Source: Caldatribacterium sp051549785
Lineage (GTDB): Bacteria; Atribacterota; Atribacteria; Atribacterales; Caldatribacteriaceae
NCBI RefSeq assembly: GCF_051549785.1
Contig: NZ_CP189974.1
Coordinates: 620,001-684,000, forward strand
Reading direction: 5' to 3'
Length of the DNA: 64,000 nucleotides
Shown here: positions 48,075 through 56,376 of the stretch, piece after piece
How the letters are laid out: each line of letters starts with the position of its first letter
How positions within the stretch are numbered: the first letter of the stretch is position 1
Position numbers and translations under genes: made by a program
Notes under the pieces: generated by a model
What the model saw: only the letters and a program-made list of their open reading frames with translations
The model's database searches: none
Told to the model about the DNA's origin: nothing

Positions 48075-49277
48075 TCAGAGCATCGGTACCCGCTCACCAA
48101 AAACCCGCTCGACTGTCAGGGCTGCGGCCCCGACGAGTTCTGAATCCCCACCGAAGAAAGCCTTCCGAACGGCAACGGGTCTCCGGTGGAGCAAGAGCGA
48201 CTGTGCCTCCACAGTTGTGGCGAGGCTCTCGAAGAATGCCGGATGGGCGAGAGAGAGTCCTCCACCGATGACGACGAGCTCTGGGTCGAAGAGATTGACG
48301 AGGTTGCCGATCGCCCGGCCAAGGATTGTTCCCGTTTCTTCGAGGACCTGAAGGGCAAAGGGGTCTCCAAGGTACGCCGCTTCGCTCACGAGTTCTGCGG
48401 TGAGGTCCCTACCCTTCTCAAGGAGGTTGCGGATGAGCGTCTTTTTCCCCTGCCGTAGTGCTTCCTCGACCTTGTGAACCAGGGCACGGGCTGAAGCGTA
48501 GAGTTCAAGGCACCCCCGGTTCCCACAGAGGCAAAGGGGACCAGAGAAGTCTATGCTCGTGTGCCCGAACTCCCCGGCGACGTGTTGCTGTCCCGTGTAC
48601 AGTTCTCCGTGGAGGATGATTCCCGAACCAATACCGTTCCCCACCACGACGTAGATGAGGTTTTCCACGTCCTGGCCGCTGCCAAACCATTTTTCCCCCA
48701 GAGCACCAGCGTCGGCCCCGTCTTCCACGAAGACAGGCCAGGGAAAACGCTCGGCAAGGAGATTCCTCAGGGGAACGTTCTCCCATCCCAGATTCACCGC
48801 TTTCAACACCTCTCCCGTTTCCCGGTCGATGACCCCCGGGCAGCACACCCCCATGCCGAGGATACGGGGATGGGGCAGTTCTTCAAGGAGCATGGCAACC
48901 ATACGGGTGATCTGGTGCACCACGTCTTTGGGGTTCCGGGAGGCAAGGGGCGCAACCCTTTTGCCCTTGAGCTCTCCCTTGAGATTGGCCAGCCCAACCC
49001 GGACTCTGGTCACCCCGACTTTGGCGGCCACGACCCAAGACCACTCGGCGTTGAAACGGAGGATGGCCGGCTTTCTTCCTCCCCGGGATTTCCCAAGGCC
49101 ATCTTCCTGGACGAGACCACATTCCTCGAGTTCAGCCACAAGGCTTGCCACCGTGGCAGGGCTTAGGTGGAGTTCTTGGGCAATAACCGGACGGCTTGTA
49201 CTCCCCATGCGGTGGATGAAGCGGAGTACCTTCCTGAGGTTGTCCTCTCGTACCCTCTTCTGGTACAGCGTGGCCAT
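48075..49277 (-). CDS. ROK family transcriptional regulator (NagC/XylR type)
   Basis: A 400-residue repressor with an N-terminal winged helix (about residues 10-70: SRPVIAQELHLSPATVASLVAELEECGLV) and a C-terminal ROK sugar-kinase fold. The ROK zinc motif is GEFGHTSIDFSGPLCLCGNRGCLELYAS, and the sugar-binding region is ILGMGVCCPGVIDRETGEV and VFVEDGADAGALGE. It likely senses a sugar or sugar phosphate and controls this operon. ATG 49277 is used; GTG 49286 is an alternative, and neither has a strong ribosome binding site. It is the first gene of the 11-gene minus-strand operon, and an operator-like palindrome overlaps its leader. Confidence 0.9.
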   Translation of the reverse strand: MATLYQKRVREDNLRKVLRFIHRMGSTSRPVIAQELHLSPATVASLVAELEECGLVQEDGLGKSRGGRKPAILRFNAEWSWVVAAKVGVTRVRVGLANLKGELKGKRVAPLASRNPKDVVHQITRMVAMLLEELPHPRILGMGVCCPGVIDRETGEVLKAVNLGWENVPLRNLLAERFPWPVFVEDGADAGALGEKWFGSGQDVENLIYVVVGNGIGSGIILHGELYTGQQHVAGEFGHTSIDFSGPLCLCGNRGCLELYASARALVHKVEEALRQGKKTLIRNLLEKGRDLTAELVSEAAYLGDPFALQVLEETGTILGRAIGNLVNLFDPELVVIGGGLSLAHPAFFESLATTVEAQSLLLHRRPVAVRKAFFGGDSELVGAAALTVERVFGERVPML

Positions 49278-49286
49278 GGGTACCAC

Positions 49287-49311
49287 TTTGTTCTTTTACT
49301 GAAAAAACAAA
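49287..49311. promoter_or_regulatory. Operator-like palindrome upstream of the ROK gene
   Basis: The 25-base stretch begins TTTGTTCTTTT and ends AAACAAA; its two halves match in 20 of 25 positions when inverted. It lies between the -10 box and the start codon, the usual place for autoregulation, and its T-rich/A-rich form resembles ROK (NagC/XylR) operators. Confidence 0.55.
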
Positions 49312-49321
49312 CTTCGTTTTT

Positions 49322-49350
49322 CTTATACCGTAAATTCCGGGTGATGTCAA
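49322..49350 (-). promoter_or_regulatory. Promoter of the ROK/sugar operon
   Basis: On the minus strand TTGACA (49345-49350) and TATAAG (49322-49327) are exactly 17 bases apart. Transcription would begin near 49315, just before the palindrome. It drives the 11-gene sugar operon. A divergent -10 (TATAAT, 49365-49370) lies nearby for the plus strand. Confidence 0.75.
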
Positions 49351-49402
49351 CTCCTCCGGTGTCGTATAATCCCAAAAGAGGCTTTTTCGAGGGATTGCCC
49401 CC

Positions 49403-49525
49403 ATGCTGACTATCTACACCATCGGCCACTCTAATCACCCTCTTGAGAGGTTTCTGGAGCTTCTTCAAAAGCACGGGATTGAGCTCGTCGTTGACGTGCG
49501 TTCCAGACCAGAACTCGTTTTTTGA
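49403..49525 (+). pseudogene. DUF488 gene remnant
   Basis: An ATG at 49403 opens a 40-codon frame beginning MLTIYTIGHSNHPLERFLELL and ending ELVVDVRSRPELVF before TGA. TIGHS and the DVRS segment are the hallmark N-terminus of DUF488 proteins (normally 120-180 residues). The conserved remainder (the cysteine-containing C-terminal part) is not found intact downstream, so the gene is truncated. A TATAAT at 49365-49370 could still transcribe it. Confidence 0.7.
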
Positions 49526-49879
49526 TCGGTGGCGAACGCTATGACCTCGTGGTGACTGACCCCCATCTACAGGGAGCACATGGAGAGATTTCCCCCGGAA
49601 GAAGAATACCCTTTTACCCAGGGTTGTACCCCTTGCTCCTGGTGCCCGGGTCTTTCTCACCATCAGTCTGGGAGAAGAGTTCAAAGGCGCCTTTTACAAG
49701 CTTGTTGCGGCCATTATCGTCTTTCCTCTTCAGGCAGTGCGATGGCGGGGCGGCTGCTGAAATGACCCCGCAGAGCCATGAAGTAGGTCTGTGGTCTTGG
49801 GGTTCCTTGCTCCTCCTTTTGGGTTTCGTGAACGGCCGGGGGGACCAGTTGCGGTCTTTCCTGGGTATTTCCGGCGTGC
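49526..49879. other. Gene-free interval with probable gene debris
   Basis: Short stretches look protein-like (for example VFLTISLGEEFKGAFYKLVA near 49650-49705) but are broken by stops, and no family is recognised. This is probably decayed sequence between the DUF488 remnant and the copper ATPase promoter. Confidence 0.4.
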
Positions 49880-49908
49880 TTGACGGGAGTTCCGGAATAA
49901 AGTATACT
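49880..49908 (+). promoter_or_regulatory. Promoter of the copper ATPase gene
   Basis: TTGACG at 49880-49885 and TATACT at 49903-49908 with a 17-base spacer, 80 bases before the gene start. The inverted repeat AAACCAATA / TATTGATTT lies directly downstream. Confidence 0.7.
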
Positions 49909-49931
49909 AAACCAATAGGAATTATTGATTT
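49909..49931. promoter_or_regulatory. Inverted repeat at the copper ATPase transcription start
   Basis: AAACCAATA (49909-49917) and TATTGATTT (49923-49931) are inverted with one mismatch around GGAAT. They cover the expected transcription start, so a metal-responsive repressor (ArsR-, CsoR- or CopY-like) may bind here. The motif does not clearly match one family. Confidence 0.45.
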
Positions 49932-49987
49932 AGTGGTAACTGGAATGGGACGGTCTGAGGTTCTGTGTTCTCCTGGAGGTGAGGGAG

Positions 49988-52600
49988 ATGACAAAGCGCG
50001 TGCAGGTCAGGATAGAGGGTATGCATTGTCCAGGCTGTGCCAGAGCGATTCAGGAAGAGCTCCGGGGTCTTCCCGGTGTTCATGAGGTTCAGATCGATTT
50101 TGCGGGGAAGCGAGGGACGGTAACTTTCGACCCTCAGATGGTGCCGCTACAAAGGCTCCTTGATACCGTGGGAGAGCTGGGGTACAGTGCTTTTGTGGAG
50201 GAAGAAGAGGAGGAAGAGCGCTCCTCAAAAGAAGACGGAGGTTTCCGGGGAAGCGAGGGTGCTTTGTCACAGCGGGTCATCCTCTCCATTTCCGGGATGC
50301 ACTGTGCTGCTTGCGCAGCGCTCATCGAAAGGGTGCTGAAGAGGAGTCCCGGGGTCCGGGAGGCTCGGGTCAACTTTGCAGCAGAAAAAGCTCAGGTGGT
50401 CTTTGATCCCCGACTGACGAGCGTGGAACAGCTTCTTGGGGTCATCCGCAAAGCGGGATACGGTGCTTCTCCTGAAAGAGACCCGGAAGAAGAGTCCCAA
50501 AGACGGGAAAGAACTGTCCGGTCTCTCCAGAGGCGTTTCCTCTGGAGCCTGCTTTTGAGTCTGCCCCTGGCCTATTTCATGGTGCTCGATTTCCTCCCCC
50601 ATCTCCCCGGGGGCGCTGTCCTCCCTCCCTGGATGGGTCTGATTTCTCTGGGTTTCGCCACACCGGTGCAGTTCTTCTTTGGGGTACCCTTTTACCGGGG
50701 CATGTGGTCGAGCCTGCGCCTGCGTTCCTTCAACATGGATAGCCTCATCGCCATCGGGACTTCGGTCGCCTACGGTTACAGCCTTGGGAGCTACCTTACC
50801 CATGTGCTCCGCCACGGAACTCTACTTGGGGTAGGAGGGACGAAGGTCCCCCATCTCTACTTTGAAGTTTCAGCCTTCCTGATCACCTTTGTGCTTTTGG
50901 GGAAGTGGCTTGAAGGGAAAACGAGAAGCAAAACGTCTGAGGCGGTGCAAAAGCTTCTGAGTTTGCAGGCCAGAACCGCCCGGGTGAAAAGAGGGGACAC
51001 GTTTGAGGATGTGCCTTTAGAAGAGGTTCGGGAAGGAGATGTGATTCTCGTCCGTCCTGGGGAGAAGATTCCAGTAGATGGGCGGGTGGTACGGGGCTAC
51101 TCGGCGGTTGACGAATCGCTCCTCACCGGAGAGAGCCTTCCAGTAGAGAAAAAACCCGGGGACCTGGTGATCGGTGCAACCATCAACAGAACCGGGAGTT
51201 TTGAGTTTGTGGCCACAAGGGTTGGAAAAGACACGGTCCTTGCCCGTATCGCCCAGCTTGTGGCCGAGGCGCAGAACTCAAAGGCTCCCATTCAGGCTTT
51301 GGCGGACCGGATTGCTGCGGTGTTCGTTCCGGTGGTGCTCTCGGTGGCGCTGGTGACGTTTCTTGTCTGGTACTTCCTTCTGGGAGCCTCGCTCTCCTTC
51401 TCGCTCCTTGCCATGGTTTCGGTGATCGTGATTGCCTGTCCCTGCGCTTTAGGCCTTGCGACCCCCACAGCCCTCATGGTAGGGACCGGAAAGGGAGCCG
51501 AGTACGGCATCCTCATCAAAGGTGGAGAGGTTCTGGAAAAAGTCGGGGACATCGACCTTGTGGTGTTTGACAAAACCGGGACCCTCACTCAAGGGAAGCC
51601 CCGGGTGACCGAAGTGGTGGGGTTGAGAAGGTCGGGAAAGGAAGTGCTCCGTATCGCTGCCACTCTGGAGCAGTCCTCGGAACACCCCCTGGCAGAGGCG
51701 ATTTTAGAAAAAGCCAGGGAAGAGGGCGTTGTTCTCGGAGAAGCTGAGGATTTCCGGGCTTTCCCCGGGAAGGGGATTGTGGGGAAAATCGACCGGGAGG
51801 AGTACTATCTGGGGAATGCCTCCTTTGTTGCCGAAAACACGAGGGAGAAGCCCCAGGAGGAAATAGTGCGAAGGTTCGAGGAAGAAGGGAAAACCGTGGT
51901 GCTCCTGTCCACCGCGCGGGAAGTCCTCGGTCTTCTGGCCGTTGCCGATGCCCTCAAGGCCGGTGCCAGGGAAGCAGTCCAGAAGCTGAGGAACCTTGGG
52001 CTTTTGGTGTACATGGTAACCGGCGATACCCCCAGAGTTGCCCGGGCCATTGCCCGGGAAGTGGGTATTGAGGAGGACCACGTGATTGCCGGAGTCCTTC
52101 CTGAAGACAAGGCCCGTGAGGTGCAGAAACTTCAGAAAAACGGCCATAAGGTGGCTTTTGTGGGAGATGGGGTGAACGATGCACCGGCTCTGGCGGTAGC
52201 GGACCTTGGCATTGCCGTGGGACAGGGAGCCGATGTGGCCCTGGAAACCGGTGAGATTGTCCTTGTTTGGGGTGACCCGCAGGACGTGGTGACGGCTCTT
52301 GAGCTCTCCCGAAAAACCATGGGGAAAATCCGGCAGAACCTCTTTTTCGCCCTCTTTTACAACCTCCTGGGCATTCCCATTGCGGCTCAGGTATTTTCGG
52401 GTCTTGGGCTTTCCCTGAGGCCAGAGCTTGCGGGTCTGGCCATGGCTTTGAGCTCTGTGTCGGTGGTGACCAACTCCTTGCTTCTTCGGGGTTTCCGTCC
52501 TGGAAAACGGGATGTTTTCTCTCGGCTTGCCCCGGTCCTGATGGCGGCTTTCTTCGTCTTCCTCTTTTTGAGCTTTGCCAGGTTGAGCGTTGCGATGTAG
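49988..52600 (+). CDS. copA: Copper-exporting P1B-type ATPase
   Basis: An 870-residue membrane ATPase that pumps Cu(I) out of the cytoplasm. It has two heavy-metal-associated domains (GMHCPGC at residues 11-17 and GMHCAAC near 105) and eight membrane helices. The CPC metal site is IACPCALGLATPTA; the phosphorylated aspartate is in FDKTGTLTQGKP; the actuator motif is TGES; HP is in SSEHPLAEAI; and the ATP-binding hinge is GDGVNDAPAL. All key residues are intact, and the length matches CopA. ATG 49988 has GGAGGTGA five bases upstream. It has its own promoter. No chaperone or regulator is beside it. Confidence 0.95.
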   Translation: MTKRVQVRIEGMHCPGCARAIQEELRGLPGVHEVQIDFAGKRGTVTFDPQMVPLQRLLDTVGELGYSAFVEEEEEEERSSKEDGGFRGSEGALSQRVILSISGMHCAACAALIERVLKRSPGVREARVNFAAEKAQVVFDPRLTSVEQLLGVIRKAGYGASPERDPEEESQRRERTVRSLQRRFLWSLLLSLPLAYFMVLDFLPHLPGGAVLPPWMGLISLGFATPVQFFFGVPFYRGMWSSLRLRSFNMDSLIAIGTSVAYGYSLGSYLTHVLRHGTLLGVGGTKVPHLYFEVSAFLITFVLLGKWLEGKTRSKTSEAVQKLLSLQARTARVKRGDTFEDVPLEEVREGDVILVRPGEKIPVDGRVVRGYSAVDESLLTGESLPVEKKPGDLVIGATINRTGSFEFVATRVGKDTVLARIAQLVAEAQNSKAPIQALADRIAAVFVPVVLSVALVTFLVWYFLLGASLSFSLLAMVSVIVIACPCALGLATPTALMVGTGKGAEYGILIKGGEVLEKVGDIDLVVFDKTGTLTQGKPRVTEVVGLRRSGKEVLRIAATLEQSSEHPLAEAILEKAREEGVVLGEAEDFRAFPGKGIVGKIDREEYYLGNASFVAENTREKPQEEIVRRFEEEGKTVVLLSTAREVLGLLAVADALKAGAREAVQKLRNLGLLVYMVTGDTPRVARAIAREVGIEEDHVIAGVLPEDKAREVQKLQKNGHKVAFVGDGVNDAPALAVADLGIAVGQGADVALETGEIVLVWGDPQDVVTALELSRKTMGKIRQNLFFALFYNLLGIPIAAQVFSGLGLSLRPELAGLAMALSSVSVVTNSLLLRGFRPGKRDVFSRLAPVLMAAFFVFLFLSFARLSVAM

Positions 52601-52610
52601 GCGTACTTCG

Positions 52611-52640
52611 TTGACACGCTCCCAGAGTGTTCGATATGAT
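52611..52640 (+). promoter_or_regulatory. Promoter of tRNA-Gln
   Basis: TTGACA at 52611-52616 and TATGAT at 52635-52640, 18 bases apart, 22 bases before the tRNA. An overlapping TATAAT at 52640-52645 is an alternative -10. It could also serve glmU and the genes behind it. Confidence 0.6.
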
Positions 52641-52661
52641 ATAATTGAACGTGCTTCCTGC

Positions 52662-52736
52662 TGGGGTGTGGCCAAGCGGTAAGGCAAGGGACTTTGGATC
52701 CCTCATTCGGAGGTTCGAATCCTCCCACCCCAGCCA
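52662..52736 (+). tRNA. tRNA-Gln (anticodon TTG)
   Basis: A complete cloverleaf: acceptor TGGGGTG (52662-52668) with CACCCCA (52726-52732), D arm GGCCAAGCGGTAAGGC, anticodon loop CTTTGGA with TTG at 52694-52696, T arm GGAGG-TTCGAAT-CCTCC, discriminator G, and encoded CCA at 52734-52736. It lies immediately before glmU. Confidence 0.97.
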
Positions 52737-52763
52737 TTGTCCTTTCCTGGAGCGTGGGGCTTG

Positions 52764-54134
52764 GTGCGTACTTGGGCTTTGGCGGTGCTGGCGGCAGGGC
52801 TGGGGAAGAGAATGCGCTCTCCTGTCCCCAAGATTTTTTTTCCCGCTCTGGGGAAACCGCTTGTGGGGTATCTTCTCGATGAGGCGAGTGCCCTGGAGTT
52901 TAGAGCGTGTTTCCTCGTTGTGGCTCCCGCTTTCCTGGAAAAGGCTCGGGAGCTCTTTGGAGACAGGGTGACAATTGTCCCTCAGGCGCAGCCCCTTGGA
53001 ACGGGAGATGCGGCAAAAGCAATCCTCCCGTACTTGCGGGAGGATACAGCCTTTCTCCTCATCGTCTATGCCGATATGCCGCTCCTTTCCCGAAGAACCC
53101 TCAAAGGGCTCTGCGGTTTTCTCGAGGAGAGTTCATACGACCTTGTTTTCGCCACTTCTTGCGCTCCCGACCCTTCGGGATTTGGTCGGGTGGTCCGGGA
53201 AGGAGGGGGCGTTCGAATCGTCGAGGAAAAGGACTGTTCTCCGGAAGAATACGGACTCCACGAAGTCAACGTGGGGGTTTTCGCCCTTCGCCGGGAGGTG
53301 GCGCTCGCACTCCTTCCTCTCCTGAACAACGAGAATGCTCAGAAAGAGTTCTACCTCACTGACCTTGTGGCGCTGGCGCAAAGACGTGGTTTCCGAGTGG
53401 CTCCCTGCGTGCTTCCCTGGAGTGAAGAGTTCACCAATGTGAACACGCCCCGGGACTTCGCCCGGGTGCTTGGCGTCCTCAGGGAAAGGAAGCTCGAGGA
53501 CCTCTTTTCCCGGGGGGTGAAAATCCTCGATCCCCAGACGACCTATATCGATTGGGACGTTGAGGTCGGGGAAGACGTGTGGATTTACCCTGGAGTACTC
53601 ATCGAAGGGAAAAGCGTCATCGCTTCCTGTGCGCATATCGGTCCCTATGCCCGGATTGTGGAAAGCGTGATTGGCGAGCGGAGCCGGGTAGAGTACAGTG
53701 TGGTGGAGCACTCCCGGCTGGCTGAAGACGTCACCGTTGGCCCCTTTGCCCATCTCCGTCCGGGAACGGAACTGGCCCGGGGAGTGCGTATCGGGAATTT
53801 CGTGGAGGTGAAGAACTCCTTCGTTGGGGAAGGAACCAGGGCCCTGCACCTGTCGTACCTTGGCGATGCAACCATCGGGAAAACGGTGAATATCGGTGCG
53901 GGGACCATCACCTGCAACTTCGACGGCAAAAAGAAAAACCCAACCTTCATCGAGGATGAGGTCTTCATTGGCAGCAACAACTCCCTGGTGGCTCCTGTCC
54001 GTATCGGTAGGGGAGCCTACACTGCTGCCGGTTCCACCATTACCCAAGACGTTCCTCCTTATGCTCTGGGGGTGGGAAGGGCGAAACAGGTGAACATCGA
54101 GGGATGGGTGAAGAGAAAGCGTGGGGATGAGTGA
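52764..54134 (+). CDS. glmU: Bifunctional UDP-GlcNAc pyrophosphorylase / glucosamine-1-P acetyltransferase
   Basis: A 456-residue enzyme giving UDP-N-acetylglucosamine for peptidoglycan. The uridyltransferase domain (about 1-225) begins LAVLAAGLGKRMRSPVPK and has PLGTGDA and VYADMPLL. The C-terminal left-handed beta-helix (about 245-450) has hexapeptide repeats, the acetyltransferase site HLRPGTELARGVRIGNFVEVKN, and NFDGKKKNPTFI. Both sites look intact. The GTG at 52764 is chosen; a TTG one codon earlier is possible. It heads a housekeeping operon, with prs three bases downstream. Confidence 0.95.
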   Translation: MRTWALAVLAAGLGKRMRSPVPKIFFPALGKPLVGYLLDEASALEFRACFLVVAPAFLEKARELFGDRVTIVPQAQPLGTGDAAKAILPYLREDTAFLLIVYADMPLLSRRTLKGLCGFLEESSYDLVFATSCAPDPSGFGRVVREGGGVRIVEEKDCSPEEYGLHEVNVGVFALRREVALALLPLLNNENAQKEFYLTDLVALAQRRGFRVAPCVLPWSEEFTNVNTPRDFARVLGVLRERKLEDLFSRGVKILDPQTTYIDWDVEVGEDVWIYPGVLIEGKSVIASCAHIGPYARIVESVIGERSRVEYSVVEHSRLAEDVTVGPFAHLRPGTELARGVRIGNFVEVKNSFVGEGTRALHLSYLGDATIGKTVNIGAGTITCNFDGKKKNPTFIEDEVFIGSNNSLVAPVRIGRGAYTAAGSTITQDVPPYALGVGRAKQVNIEGWVKRKRGDE

Positions 54135-54137
54135 GGG

Positions 54138-55106
54138 ATGTTCAATTTCATCGATATGACCCAGCACCTGAAGGTCTTTTCGGGAAGTGCCAATCCCCAT
54201 CTTGCCCAGGAAATCTGCTGGTACCTTGATATTCCCCTCGGGCGGGTGGATCTCGGACGTTTTCCCAACGGGGAAATCCGGGTTCGAATTGAAGAGAGCG
54301 TGCGGGGGTGTGATGTCTTTGTCATCCAGCCCACTTCTCCCCCGGCCAATGATCATCTCATGGAGCTCCTCATCATGATTGACGCCCTGCATCGGGCCTC
54401 GGCCGAACGCATCACGGCGGTCATCCCCTTTTATGGGTACTGCAAGCAGGACCGGAAGACCAAAGGGCGAGAACCGATTTCGGCAAAGCTTGTGGCCAAT
54501 CTCCTGGTGACCGCGGGGGCAGACCGGATCCTCACCATGGATCTCCACGCCGGGCAAATCCAGGGCTTTTTCGATATCCCTGTGGATAACCTCGCTGCCC
54601 AGTCACTCCTTGCCCGGTATTTTGCCTCGAAGAACCTGGAGAACGTTGTGGTGGTGAGTCCTGATGTGGGAGGCACGGCTCGGGCCCGGAACTTCGCCAG
54701 CCGCCTCGGGGTGGATCTTGCGGTCATCGACAAGCACCGTCCGTCGTACTCTGAGGTCATGGTGATGAACGTCATTGGTGACGTGAGGGGGCGGACAGCC
54801 ATCATCATCGATGACCTCATCGACACGGCGGGGACCCTCGTGGAGGGAGCTGAAGCACTCCTTGAACGGGGGGCAAGAGAAGTTTACGCCTGCGCCACGC
54901 ATCCCCTCTTCAGCGAACCGGCGCTTGACCGTATCCGGGAGTCGGCCATTAAGGAGGTGGTGGTCACCAACACCATCCACCTCGATAAAGAGGAGCTCGC
55001 CCGCCGCGTGGGGGATAAGGTCAAGGTGCTCTCGGTGGCACCCATTTTCGCCGAAGCCATCAAGCGCATCCATGGGGAACGTTCCGTGAGCGAACTCTTC
55101 ATATAG
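54138..55106 (+). CDS. prs: Ribose-phosphate pyrophosphokinase
   Basis: A 322-residue class I PRPP synthase that makes PRPP from ribose-5-phosphate and ATP. Key segments: LGRFPNGEIRVRIEESVRG, FYGYCKQDRKTKGREPISAKLVA (the flexible ATP loop), DLHAGQIQGFFDIPVDNL, VVVSPDVGGTARAR and the PRPP loop AIIIDDLIDTAGTL. All are intact. It lies between glmU and the L25 gene, the same order as in many Firmicutes and thermophilic bacteria. Confidence 0.97.
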   Translation: MFNFIDMTQHLKVFSGSANPHLAQEICWYLDIPLGRVDLGRFPNGEIRVRIEESVRGCDVFVIQPTSPPANDHLMELLIMIDALHRASAERITAVIPFYGYCKQDRKTKGREPISAKLVANLLVTAGADRILTMDLHAGQIQGFFDIPVDNLAAQSLLARYFASKNLENVVVVSPDVGGTARARNFASRLGVDLAVIDKHRPSYSEVMVMNVIGDVRGRTAIIIDDLIDTAGTLVEGAEALLERGAREVYACATHPLFSEPALDRIRESAIKEVVVTNTIHLDKEELARRVGDKVKVLSVAPIFAEAIKRIHGERSVSELFI

Positions 55107-55126
55107 TGATGAAGGAGTGAGTGACG

Positions 55127-55780
55127 ATGAAGAGAGGAGAAACCGTCACCGTTGTCCTTGAACGGCGCCAGGAACTCGGTAAGGGTGGGGCAAGGAAACT
55201 CCGCCGCATGGGGTATGTGCCTGCCGTTTTGTACTCCCGAGATAGTGCTTCGGGGTCTGAACCACTGAAGATTCGTCTTGGGGAATTGGAGCGCATCCTC
55301 CGCATTCCGGGGGTCACGCACCACATCCTTGAGCTTTCCGTTGACGGTGAGAAACGGCGGGGCATCATTAAGGACATCCAGTACAGCCCGGTGAAGAACG
55401 AAATCTGGCACATCGACTTCTACGAGGTGAAGGCCGACCAGAAAATCTCCCTCACGGTTCCGGTGGTCATTCAGGGTGAGGCGAAGGGCGTGAAGGCGGG
55501 AGGTATCCTCGAGATTGTCACACCGGAGCTCGAGGTTGAGTGCTTCCCAGACGCCATCCCTGAAGCCATTGTGGTCGATGTGACAGAGCTCGAGATAGGC
55601 GATGCCATCCACGTTCGGGAGCTCAAGGTTCCAGAAGGCGTGACCGTTGCGGAGAACCCTGACGAGGTTGTGGTGGTGGTCACGCCACCTGAGGTTATGG
55701 CGGAAGAAGAGGAGAAGACCGAGGAAGAACCCGAGGCTCCCAAGGTCATCGCCAGAGGGAAGGCCGAGAAGGAGAAATGA
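55127..55780 (+). CDS. rplY: 50S ribosomal protein L25 (CTC family)
   Basis: A 217-residue long-form L25/TL5/CTC protein that binds 5S rRNA. The N-terminal L25 domain (about 1-92) includes GKGGARKLRRMGYVPAVLYS; the C-terminal beta domain covers about 95-180. A highly acidic tail follows (EEEEKTEEEPEAP) and is typical. ATG 55127 is preferred to a GTG two codons earlier because GGAG lies nine bases before it. Confidence 0.95.
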   Translation: MKRGETVTVVLERRQELGKGGARKLRRMGYVPAVLYSRDSASGSEPLKIRLGELERILRIPGVTHHILELSVDGEKRRGIIKDIQYSPVKNEIWHIDFYEVKADQKISLTVPVVIQGEAKGVKAGGILEIVTPELEVECFPDAIPEAIVVDVTELEIGDAIHVRELKVPEGVTVAENPDEVVVVVTPPEVMAEEEEKTEEEPEAPKVIARGKAEKEK

Positions 55781-55788
55781 GGTAACCC

Positions 55789-56376
55789 GTGTTTCTCGCT
55801 GTGGGGCTGGGGAATCCCGGGACACGGTTTGAGAGAACGCGGCACAACGCGGGATTCCGCGTGGTGGATATCCTGGCGGAACGTCTCGGTGTTCCCTGGA
55901 AAAGCGAAGACCGTTTCAGCTGGGCCCGGGGAATGGTGGGGGAGAAGACCCTCTACCTCCTCAAACCCCTGACCTTTATGAACTTAAGTGGTGAGGGGCT
56001 TTTGGCCTTTTTCGCCCACCATGGTTGCACCTTTGAAGAGCTCATCGTCGTTCACGATGAGCTCGATTTCCCCCCGGGGGTGGTGCGCATCAAGGTCGGT
56101 GGAGGTGTGGCGGGGCACCGGGGGCTGCAGTCCATCGTGGAGGCCCTGGGGCGGGAGGATTTCGTCCGGGTGCGGGTGGGCATTGGGAAGCCCGAACGCC
56201 GGGAACTCGTGGTGGACCATGTGCTCGGGGTTCCCGAAAAAGAGGAAAGCGCTATCCTTGAGGCAGCGGAGAAGAAAGCCGCTGAGGCAGTGCTTTGTAT
56301 CGTGGAGTGGGGGGTGCAGCGGGCGATGAACGTCTTCAACGCCCGGGAGGAGGATGGACAGAAAGAGGCTTGCTGA
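55789..56376 (+). CDS. pth: Peptidyl-tRNA hydrolase
   Basis: A 195-residue enzyme that recycles stalled peptidyl-tRNA. It begins FLAVGLGNPGTRFERTRHNAGFRVVD, with the catalytic histidine in RTRHNAGF; the other active-site residues are in KPLTFMNLSG and VVHDELDFPPG. GGGVAGHRGLQSIVEALG is the tRNA-binding region. The GTG start at 55789 follows GAGGTAACCC. Its end overlaps the next membrane protein gene by 23 bases. Confidence 0.96.
   Translation: MFLAVGLGNPGTRFERTRHNAGFRVVDILAERLGVPWKSEDRFSWARGMVGEKTLYLLKPLTFMNLSGEGLLAFFAHHGCTFEELIVVHDELDFPPGVVRIKVGGGVAGHRGLQSIVEALGREDFVRVRVGIGKPERRELVVDHVLGVPEKEESAILEAAEKKAAEAVLCIVEWGVQRAMNVFNAREEDGQKEAC

Noticed and set aside
53133..54557. Minus-strand open frame of 474 codons
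   Set aside because: Antisense to glmU and prs, both unambiguous.
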